From: Anaerolineales bacterium
Lineage (GTDB): Bacteria > Chloroflexota > Anaerolineae > Epilineales > JAANWY01
Length of the DNA: 6,203 bases
NCBI GenBank assembly: GCA_018263655.1
Contig: JAANWY010000331.1
Span: 6,302-12,504, forward strand
Direction: 5' to 3'
In this document: in pieces, positions 1 through 4,422 of the stretch
Position numbering within the stretch: position 1 is the stretch's first letter
Layout: each line of letters begins with the position of its first letter
Position numbers and translations under genes: made by a program
The notes under the pieces: generated by a model
Told to the model about the DNA's origin: nothing
Seen by the model: the letters and a program-made list of their open reading frames with translations, nothing else
Database searches by the model: none

Positions 1-263
1 AGCTGCCGGCGGAGGGAGACAGCTTCGATTCTATGGAACCCTTCGGCGTCATTGAATCGGTCAAGGCTGCCTCGGATCTGTATGCGCCCGTGACCGGCGC
101 CATCGTCGAGGTCAACGTTGGGTTGGAAGATGCCCCGGAGCTTGTCAATGAAGACCCTTACGGGGAGGGCTGGATGCTTGTCGTAGAGCCCGGTGATGTG
201 TCCGAGGTGGAGAACCTTCTGTCAGCAGACCAGTATTCGGATCTGATCGAAGAAGAGGAGTAG
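1..263 (+). CDS. gcvH: Glycine cleavage system H protein, 3' part (5' end outside window)
   Basis: H protein carries the aminomethyl group of glycine on a lipoylated lysine and shuttles it between the P, T and L proteins of the cytosolic glycine cleavage complex. The reading frame is open from base 3 to the stop at 261-263. The visible part contains the family hallmark ESVKAASDLYAP; the lipoyl-accepting lysine is the AAG at 63-65. It is followed by the highly conserved LEDAPELVNEDPYGEGW block and an acidic C-terminus. About 86 codons are visible, so roughly the first third of a typical ~125-residue protein is missing upstream. The ATG at 33 is internal, since conserved residues continue before it (LPAEGDSFDS). 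The next gene starts three bases after the stop, so the two are probably co-transcribed. Identity is clear from the motifs; no sign of damage. Confidence 0.96.
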   Translation, partial: LPAEGDSFDSMEPFGVIESVKAASDLYAPVTGAIVEVNVGLEDAPELVNEDPYGEGWMLVVEPGDVSEVENLLSADQYSDLIEEEE

Positions 264-266
264 TGC

Positions 267-1370
267 GTGCCAGGAGGCAAGGAGAGAAGCAGCGGTCTTA
301 AGCTACCGATGAGTCTACGTAGAGCCCTTCTGCCTGGCCGTCTTGCTTGTGTGTGCCGGCGATCGGGTTGGCTGTTGACCGCCGGCCAGTGGCGTCGATT
401 CGCCGGTGTCTTGCTGCTAGCGGCCTTCGGGCTGGTCTCCGTACCGTTGGCGAATGCGCAAGGAGCGAATGCGCAAGGAACGACAGCGCCGGCTATCGAA
501 CAGTTGGAGGTTGATCTCTGGCCCGAGTACGACGATGTGCGCTTGCTCGTGATCTACAAGGGCGATCTGGTGACGCTGCCTGACGAACCACTCCGGTTCC
601 CCATTCCGGCCGATGTGGAGGTCAACGCGGTCGCCTACCTGAATGAAGAGGATCGGCTCATCAGCCTCGACTGGGATTCGTCCGTGAAAGGTGATCGACA
701 GGTCATTGCCTTCACACCGCCAGCGACGAATTTCCAGTTTGAGTTCTACGCCGATGTCATCAGCAGTGGTCCAGACAAGTCATTTGCCATCGAGATCGAC
801 GTTAATGGCCAGACGGTGAATGAGCTGGGGCTTGTAGTTCAGCAGCCGGCTGGTGCACCGAATCTGCAAGGCGATCCACCGCTGTCGGAACCGGTGGTCG
901 GATTTCAGGGCTTGAGTTATTACACGCGCCGGCTTCAGAACTTAGAGCCAGGCACAGTAGTGCGCCAGGTGGTTACGTATACTAAGACCGACGATGCACT
1001 CACGGTCGCTCAGGTTACACCATCGGTGTCCGAGGCCGTTGAGATCGATCCACAGCCCACCGTCGTCTCGCCTGAGCCTGCGTCTGGGACGAACCTGGCC
1101 GGCCGTTCAATGACACGATTCTGGTTGCCGGTCGGTGCCACGGTTATCATCGTCCTGGGATTGGCCTTCATCGGTTTGGGGGCGTGGCGGGCGCAACGGG
1201 CGGATGTGGAGCCGCCGCAGCCGGCGAGATCACGACGCAGCCGCCGTACAAGACCTCAGGCAACACCCCCCAGCGAGGGGCTGGTGAAGTTCTGCCACCA
1301 GTGTGGCACTGTCTTTGAGTCGGGAGATCGCTTCTGTGGCGAGTGCGGCGCCCGGCGCCGAGGCACGTGA
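267..1370 (+). CDS. Membrane-anchored protein with exported domain and C-terminal cytosolic zinc ribbon; function unknown
   Basis: I do not recognise a named family. The chosen start is GTG at 267, which has an AGAGGAG ribosome site (254-260) six bases upstream; ATG at 309 (residue 15) and GTG at 351 (residue 29) are alternatives with poorer spacing. Seen in order: a basic N-terminus, a hydrophobic signal-like stretch at about residues 45-62 with cleavage motif ANA|Q (62-65), a ~215-residue probably beta-rich exported region (about 67-281), one transmembrane helix (about 287-307), an Arg/Pro-rich linker and a zinc ribbon with Cys343/Cys346 and Cys357/Cys360 (FCHQCG ... FCGECG). The Arg-rich side after the helix predicts that the ribbon is cytosolic, giving type I topology. 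The signal-peptidase site is exactly duplicated (450-479). The three-base gap after gcvH suggests one operon. A role in envelope sensing or assembly is only a guess. Confidence 0.85.
   Translation: MPGGKERSSGLKLPMSLRRALLPGRLACVCRRSGWLLTAGQWRRFAGVLLLAAFGLVSVPLANAQGANAQGTTAPAIEQLEVDLWPEYDDVRLLVIYKGDLVTLPDEPLRFPIPADVEVNAVAYLNEEDRLISLDWDSSVKGDRQVIAFTPPATNFQFEFYADVISSGPDKSFAIEIDVNGQTVNELGLVVQQPAGAPNLQGDPPLSEPVVGFQGLSYYTRRLQNLEPGTVVRQVVTYTKTDDALTVAQVTPSVSEAVEIDPQPTVVSPEPASGTNLAGRSMTRFWLPVGATVIIVLGLAFIGLGAWRAQRADVEPPQPARSRRSRRTRPQATPPSEGLVKFCHQCGTVFESGDRFCGECGARRRGT
450..479 (+). repeat. Perfect 15-bp tandem duplication at the signal-peptide cleavage site
   Basis: The unit GCGAATGCGCAAGGA occurs twice in a row without a mismatch (450-464 and 465-479). 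It is in frame and encodes ANAQG-ANAQG at residues 62-71 of the zinc-ribbon protein. Because ANA|Q is the likely signal-peptidase site, the duplication offers two identical cleavage sites five residues apart. The lack of any silent divergence suggests that it is recent. Confidence 0.95.
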
Positions 1371-1385
1371 ATTGTAATTGGACAT

Positions 1386-1398
1386 ACCAAATATTGGT
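1386..1398. promoter_or_regulatory. Candidate operator: perfect dyad abutting the -35 box
   Basis: ACCAA-ATA-TTGGT is a perfect 5-bp dyad with a 3-bp centre whose last base is also the first base of the -35 hexamer (1398). An outer pair, GAATTGT (1369-1375) and ACAATTC (1401-1407), brackets it, though not symmetrically, and a separate 8-bp palindrome AGTATACT (1408-1415) sits in the promoter spacer. Such placement fits a transcription factor touching RNA polymerase. The region is AT-rich, so chance dyads are more likely here, and no known regulator site was recognised. Confidence 0.35.
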
Positions 1399-1426
1399 TG
1401 ACAATTCAGTATACTAAATATATAAT
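1398..1426 (+). promoter_or_regulatory. Perfect consensus sigma-70 promoter
   Basis: TTGACA at 1398-1403 and TATAAT at 1421-1426 are separated by exactly 17 bp, the ideal housekeeping-sigma spacing. The surrounding 60 bases (1371-1430) have only 14 G/C, an abrupt AT island in GC-rich DNA, and the AT-rich stretch upstream could act as an UP-like element. The predicted start is a purine near 1433. It points towards citrate synthase, but a terminator-like hairpin lies between them. No transcript evidence is available, so activity is inferred from consensus alone. Confidence 0.8.
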
Positions 1427-1432
1427 TTTCAG

Positions 1433-1522
1433 GTGACTAGTCAGGCGCTTCGTGCCTGCACGAGGAATATACAGACAAGATGGGGGTGTGGAGGGCGGCC
1501 GCCCCCCACACCCCCATCTTTT
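1433..1522 (+). ncRNA. Candidate ~90-nt small RNA or terminated leader before gltA
   Basis: Bounds are predicted: start about 7 nt after the TATAAT box, end at the T-run after the strong hairpin. The RNA would hold two hairpins: CAGGCGC/GTGCCTG (1442-1448 with 1452-1458, one G-U pair, three-base loop) and the terminator stem (1477-1520). No convincing reading frame with a ribosome site is contained in it. It could be a free-standing sRNA or an attenuated gltA leader. I found no upstream segment complementary to either terminator arm, so a classical antiterminator is not visible. No known RNA family was recognised. Confidence 0.45.
1477..1522 (+). terminator. Strong intrinsic-terminator-like hairpin
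   Basis: A perfect 15-bp stem pairs 1477-1491 (AAGATGGGGGTGTGG) with 1506-1520. Inside it one A-C mismatch is followed by four more pairs (1493-1496 with 1501-1504) closing a GGCC loop. The transcript then reads UUUU (1519-1522, two of them in the stem) and CC. The stem is very stable but the U-run is short. It lies 107 bases after the zinc-ribbon gene and 82 bases before gltA, so it may end the gcvH operon, the promoter's own short RNA, or both. Confidence 0.72.
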
Positions 1523-1529
1523 CCGCATT

Positions 1530-1563
1530 TCTCAACTGCGAGGGCGATAGCCTGAGTAGTTGC
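1530..1563 (+). repeat. Leader-type repeat, copy 1, upstream of gltA
   Basis: This stretch begins TCTCAACTGCGA, contains GGGCGATAGCC (1542-1552) and ends TGAGTAGTTGC. It recurs in the same orientation at 6083-6127, differing at three bases plus an 11-base expansion in the other copy. It can fold with GGC-GATA-GCC as a small hairpin, closed either by CTCA/TGAG (1531-1534 with 1553-1556) or by CAACT/AGTTG (1533-1537 with 1558-1562) across facing G-A pairs; the two closures are mutually exclusive. It ends 41 bases before the gltA start codon. Function unknown; RNA leader, protein site and mobile repeat are all possible. Confidence 0.7.
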
Positions 1564-1604
1564 CGCCGTAGAGATACAAAAGAAGGATAGAAGGAGAGAG
1601 GGTA

Positions 1605-2756
1605 ATGCCAGCAGAGAAATCCGAAGAACTAGCGCGGGGTTTGGCAGGTGTCACTGTTGCCGATACAGAGATGAGTTTCATCGATGGCGAGGCGGGCGTT
1701 CTACGCTATCGTGGAATCCCCATTGAGGATCTTGCAGAAAATGCCAGCTATGAAGAAGTCGTCTACCTCCTGCGGCAGGGTGAGCTCCCAACAGCTACCC
1801 AGCTCGATGAGTTCAAGGCCAACCTGGTGAAGTGCTGCCGGACGGTACCCGATGAGGTAATCGACGCCGTTCGCCACTTTCCGTCCGGCGCTCACCCTAT
1901 GGCGATCCTGAGAACCGCCGTCTCCCTGCTCGGGCTGCACGATCCAGGGGCAGAGGTGGAGACCCGCACAGCGAACGAGGCAAAGGCCACGCAGCTCATG
2001 GCGGGTATTCCTACACTGATTGCTCTCTACGAGCGCGTCAGGAACGGCCAAGAGCCGGTGCCACCTAGCCAGGAGTTAGGTCATGCAGCGAACTTCCTCT
2101 ACATGCTCACGGGTGAAGACCCCAATGAGGTGGCCGTGCGTGCAATCAATACATATCTGGTCTTGCTGGCTGACCATGGGTTCAATGCTTCGACTTTCAC
2201 AGCGCGCACCATTGCGTCAACCGAATCTGACATGTACTCGGCGATTACGGGGGCCATCGGTACTTTGAAGGGACCGCTGCACGGTGGTGCGAATGAGCGG
2301 GTGATGAAATCACTCTTTGAGATTGAAAGCCCTGACAAAGCGAAAGCCTGGGTCGACCAGACACTTGACAAAGGGCAACGCATCATGGGGTTTGGCCACC
2401 GGGTGTACAAAACGCTTGATCCGCGTGCGCGCATCCTGCGTCAGTATGCCGAGGCTCTGGCCGAGGAGCCCGATGTCGGGAAGTGGGTTGACGTGGCGAT
2501 TGTCGTGGCCGACGCTGCCGAGGAACGGTTGAGTGCCAAGGGGATCTGGCCCAACGTTGACTTCTACTCGGCGCCAGTTCTCTACTCGGCCGGCATCCCC
2601 GTGGATCAGTTTACGCCCATCTTCGTGATGAGCCGCGTGGCTGGCTGGACGGCCCACGTTCTGGAGCAGCAAGCCGACAACCGCCTGATCCGGCCGCGGG
2701 CCAAGTATGTGGGACCCAGAGAGCAACCGTACGTTCCGATGGGGGAGCGCGCCTAG
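1605..2756 (+). CDS. gltA: Citrate synthase
   Basis: Condenses acetyl-CoA and oxaloacetate to citrate, the entry step of the TCA cycle, in the cytosol. The 383-residue length matches the short bacterial/archaeal form. The catalytic triad is visible: His226 in GPLHGGANERV, His265 in MGFGHRVYKTLDPRA and Asp319 in VDFYSAPVLYSAG. His191 in ADHGFNAS fits the conserved oxaloacetate-contacting histidine. The N-terminal block (FIDGEAGVLRYRGIPIEDLAE) is typical of the family. ATG at 1605 is preceded by AAGGAGAG (1591-1598) with good spacing. 2-Methylcitrate synthase has the same motifs and cannot be excluded, but no prp genes are nearby. Control may involve the promoter, terminator and repeat in the preceding gap. 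The hydrolase gene follows after 25 bases, suggesting co-transcription. Confidence 0.95.
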   Translation: MPAEKSEELARGLAGVTVADTEMSFIDGEAGVLRYRGIPIEDLAENASYEEVVYLLRQGELPTATQLDEFKANLVKCCRTVPDEVIDAVRHFPSGAHPMAILRTAVSLLGLHDPGAEVETRTANEAKATQLMAGIPTLIALYERVRNGQEPVPPSQELGHAANFLYMLTGEDPNEVAVRAINTYLVLLADHGFNASTFTARTIASTESDMYSAITGAIGTLKGPLHGGANERVMKSLFEIESPDKAKAWVDQTLDKGQRIMGFGHRVYKTLDPRARILRQYAEALAEEPDVGKWVDVAIVVADAAEERLSAKGIWPNVDFYSAPVLYSAGIPVDQFTPIFVMSRVAGWTAHVLEQQADNRLIRPRAKYVGPREQPYVPMGERA

Positions 2757-2781
2757 GGACTTCCAGGTGAGTAACGCTAGC

Positions 2782-3423
2782 ATGATTGTCAAGCATTTGA
2801 CGACCGGGCCGCTTCAGGTAAACACGTACATCGTGGGCGATGACGCTACCCGCGATGCGGTCATCATTGATCCCGGAGGCAACGCCGACGAGATTTTGCG
2901 CAACGTTCAAGAGGCAAAGCTGACGTTGCGGCGGATCATCAACACCCACGCGCACTTCGATCACGTGGGTGGCGTGGCCCCGTTGAAGGAGGCAGCCGGC
3001 GTCCCCTTTGCACTGCACCGCGCTGAGCTGCCCCTACTGGAGAACTACCGCAGTCAACTGGCATACTTCGGTATCTCGGCCGGCGAGCCACCAGCTGTCG
3101 ATGAGTACTTGGAAGAAGGCCAGGAGATCGAAGTCGGCGAGATAGTGCTGCGGGTGCTGTTCACGCCGGGCCATTCACCCGGCCACGTCACTTTCCTGTA
3201 CGATCCAGCCGAGTCCGGCGGAGGCCCGCGCGTCGCCTTCTCGGGTGATGTTCTCTTTCGGGGCGGTATCGGGCGGACCGATTTGCCAGGCGGTGACCAC
3301 GAGCGCTTGATGCGCAGCATTCGCGAAGAGCTTTTTCCGCTCGGCGATGAGACCACCGTCTACCCTGGGCACGGCTCGTCAACGACGATTGGGCGTGAAA
3401 AACGAACCAATCCGTTCTTATAA
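2782..3423 (+). CDS. MBL-fold metallo-hydrolase, glyoxalase-II-like (YcbL type)
   Basis: A two-metal hydrolase of the metallo-beta-lactamase fold, probably cleaving a thioester such as S-lactoylglutathione or a related small thiol ester; the actual substrate is not readable from sequence. All metal ligands are present: the H-x-H-x-D-H set His56, His58, Asp60, His61 (THAHFDHVGG), His131 in TPGHSPGH, Asp156 in FSGDVLF and His197 in YPGHGSSTTIG. The C-terminus EKRTNPFL is the usual ending of the short YcbL-like group, which lacks the C-terminal glutathione-binding domain of classic GloB. ATG at 2782 gives 213 residues, the normal length, and has AGGTGAG at 2765-2771. An in-frame ATG at 2707 would overlap gltA and add 25 unrelated residues. 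It lies 25 bases after gltA and 16 before moaD, so it is probably in the same operon. Confidence 0.9.
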   Translation: MIVKHLTTGPLQVNTYIVGDDATRDAVIIDPGGNADEILRNVQEAKLTLRRIINTHAHFDHVGGVAPLKEAAGVPFALHRAELPLLENYRSQLAYFGISAGEPPAVDEYLEEGQEIEVGEIVLRVLFTPGHSPGHVTFLYDPAESGGGPRVAFSGDVLFRGGIGRTDLPGGDHERLMRSIREELFPLGDETTVYPGHGSSTTIGREKRTNPFL

Positions 3424-3439
3424 GGACGAGGCAACAATC

Positions 3440-3712
3440 ATGGACATCAAAGTTCGTCTGTTCGCCATGTATCGCGAGGCCGCCGGCGCCAGTGAGCTGT
3501 CCTGGGAGCTCGCCGAAGACGCCACGCTGGAGGACCTGTGGCGAGGGTTACGGGAAGCGTACCCGGAGCTGCCAGAGGTGAAGCCGGCGGTGGCCGTCAA
3601 CATGGAGATCGCGGCGTTGGAGACCCCGCTGCATGCCGGCGACGAGGTGGCATTCTTGCCGCCGGTCAGTGGGGGCGACCGAAAAAGACAACGTGTGCCA
3701 TGTTCAGAATAG
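3440..3712 (+). CDS. moaD: Molybdopterin synthase sulfur-carrier subunit MoaD, with C-terminal extension
   Basis: MoaD is a ubiquitin-like sulfur carrier: its C-terminal glycine is adenylated, converted to a thiocarboxylate and inserted into MoaE to make the molybdopterin dithiolene. MDIKVRLFAMYREAAG at the start and DEVAFLPPVSGG near the end are diagnostic. ATG at 3440 has GAGG at 3428-3431, eight bases upstream. The family normally stops right after Gly-Gly. Here Gly78-Gly79 is followed by 11 more residues (DRKRQRVPCSE) before TAG at 3710-3712. As written, the thiocarboxylate could not form without trimming or another way of ending the chain. The gene overlaps moaE by 13 bases in the -1 frame. 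An A5 run at 3682-3686, read CGA AAA AGA, could allow slippage into moaE. A sequence error in G5 (3671-3675) or A5 is a simpler alternative. Confidence 0.9.
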   Translation: MDIKVRLFAMYREAAGASELSWELAEDATLEDLWRGLREAYPELPEVKPAVAVNMEIAALETPLHAGDEVAFLPPVSGGDRKRQRVPCSE

Positions 3713-4122
3713 TCAGCGAACCCATCACTACAGGACAGTTGATTCAGGCTGTGGAAGACCCGGGCGCCGGCGCCATTTGCACCTTTCACGGCGTCGTGCG
3801 CGATAACAACTTGGGTCGTGAGGTGGACTACCTGGAATACGAGGCCTACTCCGAGATGGCGGTCCCGGCCATGGAGCGCATTGCTGATGAGGTGCACCGG
3901 CGTTGGGACGTCATCAACATCGCCATTGTACACCGGGTGGGCCGGCTGGAGATTGGTGAGGCCAGTGTAGTCATCGCCGTCTCATCGCCGCACCGCGTCG
4001 AGGCCTTCGAAGCCTGTCACTACGCCATTGATCGTCTCAAGGAGCGTGTGCCGATTTGGAAGAAAGAGGTCTGGGCCGACGGCGAGGAGTGGATCGAGGG
4101 CTCAGTCATCAGTGGACAGTAG
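3700..4122 (+). CDS. moaE: Molybdopterin synthase catalytic subunit MoaE
   Basis: MoaE transfers sulfur from MoaD thiocarboxylate to precursor Z, giving molybdopterin, as a MoaD2-MoaE2 complex in the cytosol. The 140-residue product carries GAICTFHGVVRDNNLG, the conserved His98-Arg99 (SSPHRVEAFEAC), and lysines 114 and 121 spaced seven apart in RLKERVPIWKKE, matching the catalytic pair Lys119/Lys126 of the E. coli enzyme. The start at 3700 lies inside the end of moaD and has no clear ribosome site, so translation is probably coupled to moaD. The frame stays open upstream through moaD to 3538, but that peptide is an out-of-frame shadow. The stop codon (4120-4122) falls inside a CAGTRRA heptamer array, so the last residues may derive from the repeat. 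No other moa genes are in view. Confidence 0.95.
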   Translation: MFRIVSEPITTGQLIQAVEDPGAGAICTFHGVVRDNNLGREVDYLEYEAYSEMAVPAMERIADEVHRRWDVINIAIVHRVGRLEIGEASVVIAVSSPHRVEAFEACHYAIDRLKERVPIWKKEVWADGEEWIEGSVISGQ

Positions 4123-4140
4123 ACAGTGAACAGTATCAGT
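4110..4140 (+). repeat. Short CAGTRRA heptamer array straddling the moaE stop
   Basis: CAGTGGA (4110-4116), CAGTAGA (4117-4123) and CAGTGAA (4124-4130) follow each other with a 7-base period, and CAGTATCAGT (4131-4140) is a decayed continuation. The middle unit supplies the TAG stop of moaE. Because seven is not a multiple of three, gain or loss of units would move the stop. Confidence 0.8.
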
Positions 4141-4158
4141 GGGTCCAATTTTCTGCTC

Positions 4159-4180
4159 GCGGCGGATGACAATCCGCCGC
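4159..4180. repeat. 9-bp perfect hairpin downstream of moaE
   Basis: GCGGCGGAT (4159-4167) pairs perfectly with 4172-4180 across a GACA loop. It lies 36 bases after the moaE stop and could stabilise or end the transcript, but no T-run follows (TCCC comes next), so it is not called a terminator. It looks like a repetitive extragenic palindrome; other copies are not in this window. Confidence 0.75.
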
Positions 4181-4192
4181 TCCCGATCCCTG

Positions 4193-4218
4193 GATGCCTG
4201 CCGCTAGCGGCAGGCATC
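4193..4218. repeat. 26-bp perfect palindrome
   Basis: The sequence from 4193 to 4218 is its own reverse complement with no loop, centred on GCTAGC at 4203-4208, with arms GATGCCTGCCGCT and its complement. It sits 12 bases after the preceding hairpin. As RNA it would form a stable GC-rich hairpin, with the few central bases unpaired; as DNA it could bind a symmetric protein or be half of a transposed repeat. No function is established. Confidence 0.85.
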
Positions 4219-4238
4219 GGTGCAGGCAATCGTTGCAG

Positions 4239-4381
4239 GTAAGCGTTCAGGGAGTAGGTCAGAAACCAGGTTTTTTGGCGCTTGTCAGACCAGATGGACT
4301 TCAATCTAGATGCTTTTCTGGAGCCAGAGTGATTTCTCTGACGGGAAAAACCTGGTTTCTTTGCCCCAGGTGAACGCTTAC
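4239..4381 (+). repeat. 143-bp nested palindromic element, MITE-like
   Basis: Four nested arm pairs share nearly the same centre (about 4306-4313): GTAAGCGTTCA 4239-4249 with 4371-4381 (11 bp, perfect), AGAAACCAGGTTTTT 4261-4275 with 4346-4360 (15 bp, perfect), GTCAGA 4284-4289 with 4337-4342, and CCAGA 4290-4294 with 4317-4321. The 15-bp arms are themselves palindromic (AAACC-A-GGTTT). There is no reading frame of note, and I saw no target-site duplication at the ends. It ends 41 bases before pepA, so it may also supply the pepA leader or an upstream transcript's end. A nonautonomous mobile element or an intergenic repeat family is the best guess. Confidence 0.65.
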
Positions 4382-4422
4382 TTTTGATCTACTGAGTATA
4401 GTGGTAAGAGGAACGTAAGGTC

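Noticed and set aside
1480..1590. A 36-codon frame (ATG at 1480) covering the terminator hairpin and the repeat, a possible gltA leader peptide
   Set aside because: Its ribosome-site candidate (GAGG at 1461-1464) is 15 bases away, the peptide is forced by the hairpin sequence, and it resembles nothing known.
1433..1604. Known riboswitch class in the gltA leader
   Set aside because: The hairpins and the repeat core do not match the consensus of the fluoride, c-di-GMP or T-box classes as I know them; left as an unclassified leader.
2707..2781. N-terminal extension of the MBL hydrolase from an in-frame ATG inside gltA
   Set aside because: It adds 25 residues not seen in the family and overlaps gltA; ATG 2782 gives the normal length and has an SD-like AGGTGAG upstream.
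3538..3699. Upstream open extension of moaE through moaD
   Set aside because: Arg/Gly/Ala-rich out-of-frame shadow of moaD; MoaE homology starts at 3700. Only the last few codons would matter in a frameshift model.
4397..4402. TATAGT as a -10 box for pepA
   Set aside because: No acceptable -35 at 16-18 bp and the TG upstream is misplaced for an extended -10; too weak to annotate.
4123..4422. CRISPR array or tRNA in the repeat-rich gap
   Set aside because: No repeated unit with regular unique spacers, and no cloverleaf or T-loop sequence; the repeats are palindromes of different sequence.
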